Source of the DNA: Inia geoffrensis
Taxonomy: Eukaryota > Chordata > Mammalia > Artiodactyla > Iniidae
DNA length: 64,000 bases
Direction: 5' to 3'
Assembly: GCA_036417435.1 (NCBI GenBank)
Contig: CM070908.1
Location: forward strand, 53,105,090-53,169,089
The notes under the pieces were generated by a model. That model was not told the DNA's origin. It was given only the letters and a program-made list of their open reading frames with translations, and did no database searches. A program made the position numbers and the translations under genes. Positions 35,309-47,509 of the stretch are shown piece by piece. Positions within the stretch are counted from its first letter, which is position 1. Each line of letters begins with the position of its first letter.

Positions 35309-35839
35309 AACTCCCTGGGTGACTTGAAAAACCCTCAGTGTTGAGGCTAACGATAGAGGTTGGGTCAGAATTCATCTTTGAACCAGGAGAGAAGCAGCAA
35401 CTGTCATATTCTGACCAATTACTCTTGGACTTGGTAAAGGAGCTTTTTATTATGGCTTCATTGCCATGGAGTCTGGCTTTGTGATTAGGAAGTCATTGTT
35501 TGTATAATCCCGTGCTATGCTGAATCTTATACAATGAATAATAATTATTATTCCCACTGAATAATAATAATTTAGTTCTAATTTTCAGAACTTTAGAACA
35601 TATGGTTTATTAATGAAGCAACATAACCAAAGTTTAATTAATAACTAAAAACAGGCATGTGTATTTCAAATAAAAATTTAGCCATTTTAAAGTACACCTA
35701 AGTCAGTGATTCTTTACAGGGGGAAACCCTAAATCTTGAGAAGCACTTGAAGTATACTAGTCTCTATAATTTCCACCGAATCTTCTAGTGAAATGTAAAA
35801 GCCAGAGTCTTAGTCAGTCTTGGACACACCTTGCACCTA
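35309..35839. other. Unique AT-rich sequence with a short palindrome
   Basis: AATAATAATTATTATT at 35537-35552 is a perfect 16-bp palindrome, followed by a near-repeat GAATAATAATAATTTA. No gene or repeat family is recognised. Confidence 0.5.
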
Positions 35840-35848
35840 AAAATTGTG

Positions 35849-36059
35849 GGGTTTTTTTGTTTGTTTTGCGGTACACGGACCTCTTACTGTTGTGGCCCCT
35901 CCCGTTGTGGAGCACAGGCTCTGGACGCTCAGGCTCAGCGGCCATGGCTCACGGTCCCAGCCGCTCCGCGGCACGTGGGATCTTCCTGGACCAGAGCACA
36001 AACCCGTGTCCCCTGCATCGGCAGGCGGACCCTCAACCGCTGCACCACCAGGGAAGCCC
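35849..36059 (-). mobile_element. Short CHR SINE, antisense
   Basis: The minus strand reads GGGCTTCCCTGGTGGTGCAG to GTACCGCAAAACAAACAAA. A 9-bp duplication, AAAATTGTG, flanks it at 35840-35848 and 36060-36068. Confidence 0.96.
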
Positions 36060-36389
36060 AAAATTGTGTATTTTTGGGTGAAAAGATCTGTAGCTTTCAT
36101 CAGATTTTAGAGATCATTGACTTAAAACAGATCAGCAACCTCTGTGATGTTTTCCAGCGACACAGACGCTAACAAAACCTTCCCTGCCTGCCCTCGCTAG
36201 TGCTTATTGCCCGAGAAAGTCTCACCTAGAATTAGAGAATTGAAGTTCAGAGTCAGGTGATCTGACTTTGATCACTTCTGAAGTTTGCCATTTGCATCAA
36301 CAAGCCCTACGGAGGGAGAATTGAACTGACCGCTCCAATAAAAAAGGCCAGGTTCAAACATTCCATCTTTAAGGAGTTCAGGCCCTCTT

Positions 36390-36730
36390 CATTGCTCCCT
36401 GGGCTTACCTTGACACCTTCTAACTGCTCCTCTGCCTCTGGTCTCCCTTACTGTCCTGACTCCTCAGTCTTGCCAGAGGGAACTTTTCAAAAGGCAAACC
36501 CAAGAATGCTCCTGGGGCTTATAATTGGATCTTACCTGTGTTTTAAGGTGCTTCTGGCCTCCTGCACCCTGTGGTTTTGAGTGTTCTGCCTTTCAACTCC
36601 CTGAGCAGGGACCTGAATGCCCTTCCTGCCCTTTGCCTGCCTTGAGAAACTCACTCATCCTTCAGCGTTCAACCCAGCTCTTCATGTTCTTTTGAGATGC
36701 CTTTCAGAATATCCACAGGCAGACTTAGGC
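36390..36730 (-). mobile_element. L2 fragment, antisense
   Basis: TTTGCCTGCCTTGAGAAACT, CACTCATCCTTCAGCGTTCA and GAGATGCCTTTCAGAA follow the L2 antisense order (CTACTCATCCTTCAAGTCTC in the usual form). Non-coding relic. Confidence 0.7.
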
Positions 36731-36784
36731 TGCATCAGCTCGGATCCCATGGTGCCTTGTGCAGATCTTACTAAAGATCTAATC

Positions 36785-37147
36785 TGAGACTTCCCTGTTG
36801 GGGCAGTGGTTAAGAATCTGCCTGCCAATACAGAGGACACGGGTTCCACCCCTGGTCCGGGAAGATCCCACATGCCACAGAGCAACTAAAGCCTGTGCTC
36901 CACAACTGCTGAGCCTGTGCTCTAGAGCCCGTGAGCCACAACTACTGAGCCCATGTGCCACAGCTACTGAAGCCCATGTGCCTAGAGCCTGTACTCTTCA
37001 ACAAGAGAAGCCACTGCAGTGAGAAGCCCGTGCACCGCAACAAAGAGTAGCCCCTACTCTCTGCAACTAGAGAAAGCCCGTGCACAGCAACAAAGACCCA
37101 ATGCAGCCAAAAATAATAAACAAATAAATAAATAATAAAAATTTTAA
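36785..37147 (+). mobile_element. Long CHR SINE
   Basis: ACTTCCCTGTTGGGGCAGTG opens it. It has repeated motifs of the GAGCCACAACTACTGAGCCC kind and an AAATAAATAAATAATAAA tail. A perfect 12-bp duplication, AAAGATCTAATC, flanks it at 36773-36784 and 37148-37159. Confidence 0.96.
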
Positions 37148-37159
37148 AAAGATCTAATC

Positions 37160-37679
37160 AGTTTCTCTAGTGGTTCTTGGCTGTCTCCCTGAGGACTCTG
37201 TGACTGTCTTCTGTTCCTCATTGTCTCTTCAGCACATGGAGGAATGGAAAGAATACTGGATAGTGATCTACAGCTTAGTTCTTTTGATTCCAGTAAATCA
37301 GAATGTGTGATAATTTATGTGAATTGACTGGTTGGGGCTCCCAAGGGATGGGGTACATTTAAGCCTTTTCTTTTTTTCCCAGAGGCAATCACCATGCTTG
37401 AAACACCATCGATACCCCAAAACACCATGGGTCTTTACCAGAACTGATAGAAGAAACAAAATTGCAATGACATTCTTTATTAAAGAGAAAACAGTTCTTA
37501 AGCACTTGTGTATTTCCAAGACCTTAATTTTCTTAGTTAAATCAGAATTTTGATAATATATATTACTAGATTATTAAAATAAGTCTACAAAGCTTTATTC
37601 ACATTTTCTGATCATTTTTCATAATTGGAAGTAATGCAATATCGTCTTAAAAAATGGTCTATATTTCAGTTTTTAAACT
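37160..37679. other. Unique sequence, no gene recognised
   Basis: Two 73-codon frames on opposite strands overlap almost completely and show no motifs. No repeat is recognised. Confidence 0.4.
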
Positions 37680-38086
37680 TACTCTGCTTTCTTTTTCTTT
37701 TCAGCTTCTTTTTTTTTTTTAACAACTTTATTGGAGTATAATTGCTTTACAATGGTGTGTTAGTTTCTGCTTTATAACAAAGTGAATCAGTTATACATAT
37801 ACATATGTTCCCCATATCTCTTCTCTCTTGCATCTCCCTCCTTCCCACCCTCGCTATCCCACCCCTCTAGGTGGTCACAAAGCACCGAGCTGATCTCCCC
37901 GTGCGATGCAGCTGCTTCCCACTAGCTATCTATTTTACGTTTGGTAGTGTATATATGTCCATGCCGCTCTCTCACGTTGTCCCAGCTTACCCTTCCCCCT
38001 CCCTGTATCCTCAAGTCCATTCTCTAGTAGGTCTGCATCTTTATTCCCACCTTGCCTCTAGGTTCTTCATGACCATTTTTTTTTCT

Positions 38087-41000
38087 TTAGATTCCATGTA
38101 TATGTGTTAGCATATGGTATTTTTCTCTTTCTGACTTAACTTCACTCTGTATGACAGTCTCTAGGTCCATCCACCTCACTACAAATAACTCAGTTTCGTT
38201 TTTTTTATGGCTGAGTAATATTCCATTGTATATATGTGCCACGTATTCTTTATCCATTCATCTGTTGAGGGACACTTCAGTTGCTTCCATGTCGTGGCTA
38301 TTGTAAATAGAGCTGCAGTGAACATCTTAGTACGTGACTCTTTTTGAATTATGGTTTTCTCAGGGTATATGCCCAGTAGTGGGATTGCTGGGTCGTATGG
38401 TAGTTCTATTTTTAGTTTTTTAAGGAACGTCCATACTGTTCTAGATAGTGGTTGTATCAAGGTACGTTCCCAAGGACAGTGCAAGATGGTTCCCTTTTCT
38501 CCACACCCTCTCCAGCATTTATTGTTTGTAGATATTTTGATGATGGCCATTCTGACCCATGTGAGATGATATCTCATTGTAGTTTTGATTTGCACTTCTC
38601 TAATGATTAATGATGTTGAGCATTCTTTCATGTGTCTGTTGGCAATCTGTATATCTTCTTTGGAGAAATGTCTATTTAGGTCTTCTGCCCATTTTTGGAT
38701 TGCGTTGTTTGTTTTTTTAATATTGAGTTTCATGAGCTGCTTGTAAATTTTGGAGATTAATCCTTTGTCAGCTTGCTTCATTTGCAAATACTTTCTCCTA
38801 TTCTGAGGGTTGTCCTTTGGTCTTGTTGATGGTTTCTTTTGCTGTGCAAAAGCTTTGAAGTTTCATTAGGTCCCATTTGTTTACTTTTGTTTTTATTTCC
38901 ATTCCTCTAGGAGGTGGGTCAAAAAGGATCGTGCTGTGATTTATGTCATAGAGTGTTCTGCCTATGTTTTCCTCTAAGAGTTTGATGGTGTCTGGCCTTA
39001 CATTTAGGTCTTTAATCCATTTTGAGTTTATTTTTGTGTATGGTGTTAGAGAGTGTTCCAATTTCATTCTTTTACATGTAGCTGTCCAGTTTTCCCACCA
39101 CCATTTATACAGGCTGTCTTTCCTCCATTGTATATTCTTGCCTCCTTTATCAAAGGAAGGTGACCATATGTGCGTGGGTTTATCTCTGGGATTTCTATCC
39201 TGTTCCATTGATCTGTATTTCTCTTTTTGTGCCAGTACCATACTGTCTTGATTACTGTAGCTTTGTAGTATAGTCTGAAGTCCAGGAACCTGATTCCTCC
39301 AGCTCTGTTTTTCTTTCTCAAGATTGCTTTGGCTACTTGGGGTCTTTTGTGTTTCCATACAAATTTTGAAATTTTTTGTTCTAGTTCTGTGAAAAATGCC
39401 AGTGGTAGTTTGATAGGAATTGCATTGAATCGGTAGATTGTTTTGGGTAGTAGATTCATTTTCACAATGTAGATTCTTCCAGTCAAAGAACATGGTATAT
39501 CTCTCCATCTATTTGTATCATCTTTAATTTCTTTCATCAGTGTCTTATAATTTTCTGCATACAGGTCTTTTGTCTCCTTAGGTAGGTTTATCCCTAGATA
39601 TTTTATTCTTTATGTTGCAATGATAAATGGGAGTGTTTCCTTAATTTCACTTTCAGATTTTTCATCATTAGTGTATAGGAGTGCAGAAGGTTTCTGTTTA
39701 TTAATTTTGTACCCTGCTACTTTACCAAATTCATTGATTAGCTCTAGTAGTTTTCTGGTAGCATCTTTAGGATTCCCTATGTATAGTATCATGTCATCTG
39801 CACACAGTGACAGCTTTACTTCTTTTCCGATTTGGATTCCTTTTATTTCTTTTTCTTCTCTGATTACTGTGACTAAAACTTCCAAAACTCTGTTGAATCA
39901 TAGTGGTGAGAGTGGGTAACCTTGTCTTGTGCCTGATCTTAATGGAAATGGTTTCAGTTTTTCACCATTGAGGACAATGTTGTCTCTGGGTTTGTCATAT
40001 CTGGACTTCATTATGTTGAGGAAAGTTCCCTCTGTGCCTACTTTCTGGAGGTTTTTTATCATAATTCAGTGTTGAATTTTGTTGAAAGCTTTCTCTGCAT
40101 CTATTCAGATGATCATACGGTTTTCTTCCTTCAGTTTGTTAATATGGTGTATCACTTTGATTGATTTGCGTATATTGAAGAATCCTTGCATTCCTGGGAT
40201 AAACCCCACTTGATCATAGTGTATGATCCTTTTAATGTGCTGTTGGATTCTGTATGTTAGTATTTTGTTGAGGTTTTTTGCATCTATGTTCATCAGTGAT
40301 ATTGGCCTGTAGTTTTCTTTCTTTGTGACATCTTTGTCTGGTTTTGGTATCAGAGTGATCGTGGCCTTGTAGGATGAGTTTGGGAGTGTTCCTCCCTCTG
40401 CTATATTTTGGAAGAGTTTGAGAAGGATAGGTGTTAGCTCTTCTGTAAATGTTTGATAGAATTCGCCTGTGAAGCCATCTGGTCCTGGGCTTTTGTTTGT
40501 TGGAAGAGTTTTAATCACAGTTTCAATTTCATTGCTTCTGATTGGTCTGTTCATATTTTCTATTTCTTCCTGGTTCAGTCTTGGAAGGTTGTGCATTTCC
40601 AAGAGTTTGTCCATTTCTTCCAGGTTGTCTTTTTATTGGCATATAGTTGCTTGCAGTAATCTCTCATGATCCTTTGTATTTCTGCAGTGTCAGTTGTTAC
40701 TTCTCCTTTTTCATTTCTAATTCTATTGATCTGAGTCTTCTATTTTTTCTTGATGAGTCTGCCTAATGGTTTATCAATTTTGTCTGTCTTCTCAAAGAAC
40801 CAGCTTTTAGTTTTATTGATCTTTTCTATTGTTTCTTTTATTTCTTTTTCATTTATTTCTGACCTGATGTTAATGATTTCTTTCCTTCTGGTAACATTGG
40901 GATTTTTTTGTTCTTCTTTTCTAATTGCTTTAGGTGTAAGGTTAGGTTATTTGAGATGTTTCTTCTTTCTTAAGGTAGCATTGTATTGCTATAAACTTCC

Positions 41001-41879
41001 CTCTTAGAACTGCTTTTGCTGCATCCCATAGGTTTTGGGTCATTGTGTTTTCATTGTCATTTGTTTCTAGATATTTTTTTATTTCCTCTTTGATTTCTTC
41101 GTTGATCTCTTGGTTATTAAGTAGTGTGTTGTTTAGCCTCCATGTGTTTGTATTTCTAACAGATTTTTTCCTGTAATTGATATCTAGTCTCATAGCATTG
41201 GGGTCGGAAAGATACTTGATACAGTTTCAATTTTCTTAAATTTACCAAGGCTTGATTTGTGATCCAAGATATGATCTATCCTGGAGAATGTTCTGTGAGC
41301 ACTTAAGAAGAATGTGTGTTCTGTTGGTTTTGAATGGAATGTCCTATAAATATCAATTAAGTTCCTCTTGTTTAATGTATCATTTAAAGCCTGTGTTTCC
41401 ATATTTATTTTCATTTTGGATGATCTATGCATTGGTGAGGGTGGGTTTTTAAAAAACCACTATGATTGTGTTACTGTCAATTTCTCCTTTTATGGCTGTT
41501 AGTGTTTGCCTTATGTATTGAGGTGCTCCTATGTTGGGTGCATAAATACTTACAGTTGTTACATCTTCTTCTTGGATTGATCCCTTGATCATTATGTAGT
41601 GTCCTTGTCTCTTGTGATAGTCTTTGTTTTAAAGTCTATTTTGTCTGGTATGAGAATTGCTACTCCAGCTTTCTTGTCATTTCCATTTGTGTGGAATATC
41701 TTTTTCCATCCCCTCACTTTCAGTCTGTATGTGTCCCTAGTTCTGAAGTGGGTCTCCTGTAGACAGCATATCTATGGGTCTTGTTTTTGTATCCATTCAG
41801 CCAATCTATGTCTTTTGCTTCGAGCATTGAATCCATTTACACTTAAGGTAATTATCGATATGTATTTTCCTATTACCAT
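38087..41879 (-). pseudogene. L1 ORF2 relic in copy C
   Basis: The span from the inferred ATG to the usual stop is 3793 bases, close to a complete ORF2 of about 1,265 codons. Endonuclease remnants (MHRSSKMKINMETQALND and FSRIDHILDHKSS) lie at 41190-41432. The RT core reads CADDM (ADDM codons at 39790-39801), so the residue before ADD is cysteine rather than phenylalanine. The Cys-rich region [17 protein letters not shown] lies in a 202-codon open stretch at 38179-38787. At least five frame changes or stops break the frame. Confidence 0.94.
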
Positions 41880-41936
41880 ATTCTTAATTCTTTGGGTTTA
41901 TTATTGTCAGTCTTTTCCTTCTCCTGTGTTTCCTGC

Positions 41937-42824
41937 CTAGAGAACTTCCTTTAGCATTTGTTGTAAAGCTGGTTTGGTGGTGCTGAATTCTCTTAAAGAC
42001 AAGCTTTTGCTTGTCTTTAAAGGTTTTAATTTCTCCATCGAATCTGAATGAGATCCTTGCTGGGTAGAGCAATCTTGGTTGTAGGTTTTTCTCCTTTATC
42101 ACTTTAAATATGTCCTGCCACTCCCATTCTGGCTTGCAGTATTTCTGCTGAAAGATTAGCTGTTAACTTTATGGGGATTCCCTTATGTGTTATTTTTCCC
42201 TTGCTGCTTTTAATATTTTTCCTTTGTATTTAATTTTTGATAGTTTGATTAATATGTGTCTTAGCATGTTTCCCTTTTGATTTATCCTGTATGGGACTCT
42301 GTGCTTGCTGGACTTGATGTACTATTTCCTTTCCTGTATTAGGGAAGTTTTCAACCATAATTTCTTGAAATATTTTCTCAGTTCCTTTCTTTTTCTCTTT
42401 TTCTTCTGGGACCCCTATAATTTGAATGTTGGTTTGTTTAATGTTGTCCCAGTAGTCTCTGAGACTGTCCTCAATTCTTTTCATTCTTTTTTCTTTATTC
42501 TGCTCTGCAGCAGTATTTCCACTTATTTTGTCCTCCAAGTCACTTATCTGTTCTTCTGCCTCAGTTATTCTGCTATTGATCCCTTGTAGAGAATTTTTGA
42601 TTTCATTTATTGTGTTGTTCATCACTTTTTGCTCTTTAGTTCTTCTATGTCCTTGTTAAACGTTTCTTGTATTTCCTCCATTCTATCCATGATTTTGGAT
42701 CATATTTACTATCATTATTCTGAATTCTTTTAGAATAGGGAATGCCTATTTCCTTTTCATTTGTTAGGTCTTGTGGGTTTTTGCCTTGCTCCTTCATCTG
42801 TTGTGTGCTTCTCTGTCTTCTCAT
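41937..42824 (-). pseudogene. L1 ORF1 relic in copy C
   Basis: The 888-base span fits an intact ORF1 of about 295 codons. The start MRRQRSTQQMKEQGKN is in a different frame from the main piece (42230-42625, 131 codons). That piece has a coiled coil (ITEAEEQISDLEDKIS) and the RRM core NIQIIGVPEEKEKKKG. The C-terminal part (ARISFRFDGEIKTFKDKQKL) is in a third stretch. Known role: trimeric RNA chaperone of L1 particles; not functional here. Confidence 0.92.
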
Positions 42825-44757
42825 TTTGCTTAACTGTGTTTGGGGTCTCCTTTTCGCAGGCTGCATGTTCGTTGTTCCCACTGTTTTTGGTGTCTACCAA
42901 GTGGCTAAGGTTGGTTCAGTGGGTTGTGTAGGCTTCCTGGTGGATGGGACAAGTGCCTGTGTTCTAGTGGATGAGGCTGGATCTTGTCTTTCTGGGGGGC
43001 AGTTTCACGGCTGGTGGTGTGTTTTAGGGTTTCTGTTGGCCTTATTATGATATTAAGCAGCCTCTGTGCTAATGGATGGGGTTGTGTTCCTGTCTTGCTA
43101 GTTGTTTGGCATAGGGTGTCCAGCACTGTAACTTTCTGTTTGTTGAGTGGAGCTGGGTCTTGGTGTTGAGATGGAGACCTCTGGAAGATTTTCACCGTTT
43201 GATATTATGTGGATCTGGGAGGTCTGTTGTGGACCAGTGTCCTGAACTTGGCTCTCCCAGCTCAGTGGCCCAGCTCTGACGCCTGGCAGGAGAACCAAGA
43301 GCCTGTCTTCCACATGGCTCAGAATAAATGGGAAGAAAAGAAGAAAGAAAGAAAGAAGGTAAAATAAAATAATGTTATTAAAATAAAAAATAATTATTAA
43401 GAAAAAAAATGTAAGTAAAAAAAAAATAAAAAGGACAGACAGAACCCTAGGACAAGTGGTAAAAGCAAAGCTATACATAGAAGCATACAGATACACACTC
43501 ATAAAAAGAGAAAAATGAAAAAAATACATATATCATTGCTCCCAAAGTCCACCTCCTCAATTTAGGATGCTTCGTTGTCTATTCAGGTATTCCACAGATG
43601 CAGGGTACATCAAGTTGATTGTGGAGATTTAATCCGCTGCTTCTGAGGCTGCTGGGAGAAATTTCTCTTTCTCTTCTTTGTTAGCACAGCTCCCGGGGTT
43701 CAGCTTTGGATTTGGCCCCACCTCTGCGTTTAGGTCGCCTGAAGGCGTCTGTTCTTCAGTCAGACAGGAAGGGGTTAAAATAGCAGCTGATTATGGGGCT
43801 CTGGCTCACTCAGGCTGGTGGGAGGGAGGGGCACGGAGTGCGGGGAGGGCCTGCGGTGGCAGAGGCCAGCGTGACGTTGGAACAGGCTGAGGCGCGCCGT
43901 GCGTTCTCCCGGGGAAGCTGTCCCTGGATCACGGGATTCTGGCAGTGGCGAGCTGCACAGGCTCCCAGGAGGGGAGGTGGGGATAGTGACCTGTGCTTGC
44001 ACACAGGCTTCTTGGTGGCGGCAGCAGCAGCCTTAGCGCCTCATGCTCGTCTCTGGGGTCCGCGCTGGTAGCCGCAGCTCGCGCCTGTCTCTGGAGCTGC
44101 TTTAAGCAGCGCTCTAAATCCCCTCTCCTCGTGCACTAGGAAACAAAGAGGGAAGAAAACGTGTCTTACCTCTTTGGCAGATCCAGACTTTTTCCCGGAC
44201 TCCCTCCCGGCTAGCTGTGGTGCACTAACCCCCTGCAGGCTTTGTTCATGCCGCCAACCCCAGCCCTCTCCCTGCGCTCCGACCGAAGCCCGCGCCTCAG
44301 CTCCCAGCCCCGCCCACCCCGGCGGGTGAGCACACAAGCCTCTCGCGCTGGTGAGTGCCGGTCAGCCCTGATCCTCTGTGCGGGAATCTCTCCGCTTTGC
44401 CCTCCGCACCCCTGTTGCTGTGCTGCCCTCCACGGCTCCGAAGCTTCCCCCACACCGCCACCCGCAGTCTCCGCCCACGAAGGGGCTTATAGTGTGTGGA
44501 AACCTTTCCTCCTTCACAGCTCCCTCCCACTGGTGTAGGTCCTGTCCGCATTCTTTTGTCTCTGTTTATTCTTTTTTCTTTGGCCCTACCCAGGTGTGTG
44601 GGGAGTTTCTTGACTTTTGGGAGGTCTGAGGTCTTCTGCCAGCGTTCAGTAGGTGTTCTGTAGGAGTTGTTTCACATGTAGATGTATTTCTGATGTATTT
44701 GTGGGGAGGAAGGTGATCTCCGCATCTTACTCTTCTGCCATCTTGAAGCTCTCTTCC
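42825..44757 (-). promoter_or_regulatory. L1 copy C 5'UTR with internal promoter region
   Basis: The outer part (43650-44757) is GC- and CpG-rich for this AT-rich window. The inner part has a long A-rich tract on the plus strand (43323-43530), T-rich in L1 sense. L1 5'UTRs drive transcription of the element from +1. Its open frames on both strands are by-products of CpG-rich composition. Whether this copy still promotes transcription is unknown. Confidence 0.8.
44737..44745 (-). promoter_or_regulatory. YY1-type site at L1 +13 to +21
   Basis: The minus strand reads CAAGATGGC from base 13 to base 21 of the element, counted from the duplication-defined 5' end at 44757. The human L1 YY1 site that fixes accurate transcription start lies at the same distance, so the function is probably shared. 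Confidence 0.7.
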
Positions 44758-44772
44758 TACTCTGCTTTCTTT

Positions 44773-46341
44773 ATTTCCTTATTCACTCAGAAATGATAAA
44801 AGCCTGTGCTCTCTTAAGAGAAAATTTAAATCTGCCCTAAACTTTCATAAACTAGTTTTGACTAAATAAAAATTGTCTTATTATAATATGTATAATCATA
44901 CATACTAGTGTTACATGATTATTTTAAAAGCGTATTTGTTCCAGTCAGGGCAACTTTTAGGGACATGTACATACACACATATTAGGACTTTCGGTTTAAC
45001 ATTATGGCACATGAAGGAGCCACGATGGTAATTCACATTTTTCCTTACTGTTTTCTCCCACCTCCTTCACGATATCATTATGAATAACATGCTTGGACCG
45101 GGAAGCAGTGTCCACCAGTGTGCTGCAAAATGAGAAAATGCTGTCTTTTATTCCAGAAGTGCTTCACTTAATTCAAGAGCTGCTGACAAATTTTAACCAA
45201 GGGAGTGAGAAAAATGAGAGTTACACTTTGGGGAAAGATTATTTGGCCATGATGTTCAGATTGAATTGCGTCAAGGCTGGAGTCTGTTTTATGTCCTCAA
45301 TCTGGTGTATGTCTTGGTCTGGCCAGTGGCATTTCTCTCCTTGGACACAACAGAATTGATGAACAATTAGACATTTCCCCAAAGGTCCCACACTCTCTCT
45401 GCCCTTTTCTGTACCTGGCAGGTTTTTCCACCTGTCACACCTAGGGGGAGCCTTCCCAACTTCCTCAGCCTACACAAAGCCCCACTCCTTGCTCTGGTGT
45501 CTTCCCAGCATCTGTATCAGAGACAAATCTTGCCCATCTCCTTGTGGAACTTTAACCCAGCTGGTGGCAGGAAACTCATTCATGTGGTAGGTCATTCATG
45601 TGCCTCAGTGTCCGCTCATAGTAGGTTCTGTGGGTGAGGTAGAGAATGATGAATGGGTGAGAGTAGAGATAAAAAGACTAGATATGTACCTGGTCTGAAT
45701 GCTAGATAATCCCAACTTGATTCTGGAAATGATGGGAATGTGTGCATTGGAGGCTATTTGGTATTTCGGGAGTGGCATTATGATAGTAACCCCTGACTGA
45801 AAGTCAGGAGCAATGGAGAAAAAAGCATCACAAATGATAGAATGTTTTGGCCTGCTTCAGAAGACTACATGTTCCAGGAGTGGAAGAATGGGGGGCTGGG
45901 GGGGGATAACTTTAGGGTAAAAACAAGTGGTTTTATAGAAGTTGAATTTAATAAAGTACATAGCACTGTATTATTAAGATAGGTTTGACGTTTTTCTGTT
46001 TGAAGTTTTTTTCTTCTGTTGAACCTAAATTTTCAATATGTAATTTAAACCCAGTTTGATACAAAATTTTCTTCCTTTCCTAGTTTAGACTCCTGAATGA
46101 GTACGTTTCCTTTAAAGGGAGAAATAAATATTTGAGAAAAGTAAACAGTTGAAAAATTAAAATATGAATAATTTACATGCTGTCAGTTATTTTGTTGATT
46201 GCTAAATTATGTGTTCATTGAATGATGACTGTGTTTAAATATCTCTTTCAGTGTTGCTAAGGGAAACATTCTTACCTGACTTTTGTGTGTAGACTTTTTG
46301 TTTTTATTGTTCCCAGTTTATTATTTATTAATTAATTAAGT
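44773..46341. other. Mostly unique sequence, no gene recognised
   Basis: An 88-codon frame at 45093-45359 has no known motif. 45380-45560 has a faint antisense L2 texture. A G-rich spot (GGGGGGCTGGGGGGGGATAA) begins at about 45890. Confidence 0.4.
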
Positions 46342-46541
46342 TATTTTTTGCGGTACGCGGGTCTCTCACTATTGTGGCCTCTCCTGTTGCAGAGCATAGG
46401 CTCCGGATGCACAGGCTCAGTAGCCATGGCTCACGGGCCCAGCCCCTACGCGGCATGTGGGATCTTCCTGGACAGGGGCACGAACCCTTGTCCCCTGCAT
46501 CGGCAGGTGGACTCTCAACCACTGTGCCACCAGGGAAGCCC
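46342..46541 (-). mobile_element. Short CHR SINE, antisense
   Basis: The minus strand begins GGGCTTCCCTGGTGGCACAG and ends CGTACCGCAAAAAATAAC. A possible 8-bp duplication, TATTTTTT (46342-46349 and 46542-46549), merges with the tail, so the limits are approximate. Confidence 0.93.
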
Positions 46542-46929
46542 TATTTTTTATTTTTTGAAAGTATATTAACTATTTTTCATAAACATATATGTTCATTTTA
46601 AAATAAAAATGCAGTAAAATGGGGCATGCTAAGAAGAACAAATTACCTAAAACCCTACTACCTAGAAACTACTGTTTTTAATATTTGGGAAACTCAATTT
46701 CAGATATCCTTTTATTAAAATACATATAGGTAGAAGGTTAGATAGATAAGAGATAGAGACAGAGAACAAAGATTGGGTTCATAAAGCACATGCTATTTTT
46801 TCTGAAAGTATTAAACATAATCCTTCTTTAATTTGCAGAGATAAATTGGCAGTGAAATTAAAGGAACCAGTGATCTCATAATTCTCACAGTTGCCTAGAC
46901 TAAGTTTTATATTTAAATGAATTTAATAC

Positions 46930-47509
46930 ACACTACCAGTCCTTGTTTTATGGTTTCTCCTTTTCTATTATGCATATTTTGATAGATTTCCTTGCTAGCA
47001 GAATCTCATCCTCTAGTAGTTTTCATAAGAAAGGCCCACAAGTGGTTGATTTTCTAAGTTATTGCCTACTCGAGAATGTCTGTTTGTTGCTTCTATACTT
47101 TCTGTTTGAAGGAATACTTGTGGAGTACTTTTCCCTCAGAACGTTTGAACTATTTGTCTACTGTTTTCGGGCTTTGATAGTATTACTTTGTATAAATCTG
47201 AGTTCAACTTTTTTTTTCCTACTGGGTTGCTGGTTTGATATTTCCTTTTTAACCATTGTGTTTTGAACTGTAACTCACAAATAGAGAAATCCACAACACA
47301 CAGAACAAGTACTTATGTATCCCTCACCCATGGCAAGAAATAGAACATTGCCAGACTCTCCATTACCTTCTCAGAATTTGCAAAATCCTCACAACCCAAG
47401 TGGTTTCTCATGGAGGGCTTACCTCCTTGTATCTTTGACTTTTCCCAGATCTTCTGACAGGAATTCCTTTTCTACCTTATTCACTTTTCATTGCCTCCCA
47501 GCATGCTTT
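46930..47509 (-). mobile_element. Ancient HAL1/L1-like debris, antisense
   Basis: 46970-47230 resembles antisense HAL1 ORF1 (CTCTAGTAGTTTTCATAAGA, CAGAACGTTTGAACTATTTG). 47240-47400 resembles an old L1 3' region (AACTCACAAATAGAG-type text). Both are too eroded for subfamily assignment. Confidence 0.45.

Larger units (their letters stand above)
37695..44757 (-). mobile_element. Full-length antisense L1 (7.06 kb, copy C), inactive
   Basis: The complete order on the minus strand is 5'UTR (44757 to about 42825), ORF1, spacer, ORF2 (to 38087), 3'UTR and an A-rich tail. Perfect 15-bp duplications TACTCTGCTTTCTTT flank it at 37680-37694 and 44758-44772, proving its limits. The minus-strand start GGAAGAGAGCTTCAAGATGG places a YY1 core at +13. 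Between the poly-A (about 37709-37720) and the duplication there are about 14 extra bases, GAAGCTGAAAAGAA in sense. Both ORFs are broken. Confidence 0.97.

Noticed and set aside
35537..35552. Perfect 16-bp palindrome as a binding site
   Set aside because: It is made only of A and T in a trinucleotide-like AAT/ATT run, so it is expected from low complexity.
36880..37080. CRISPR-like or tandem array from repeated GAGCC/ACTACTGAGCC motifs
   Set aside because: These are the internal near-repeats of the long CHR SINE; spacing is irregular and the host is a mammal.
38798..39508. 236-codon minus-strand frame as a gene
   Set aside because: It consists of out-of-frame and in-frame pieces of L1 ORF2 in copy C; neighbouring frames carry the adjacent domains.
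43650..44560. CpG-rich patch with overlapping frames as a CpG-island promoter and first exon
   Set aside because: It lies wholly inside the 5'UTR of a full-length L1 bounded by 15-bp duplications.
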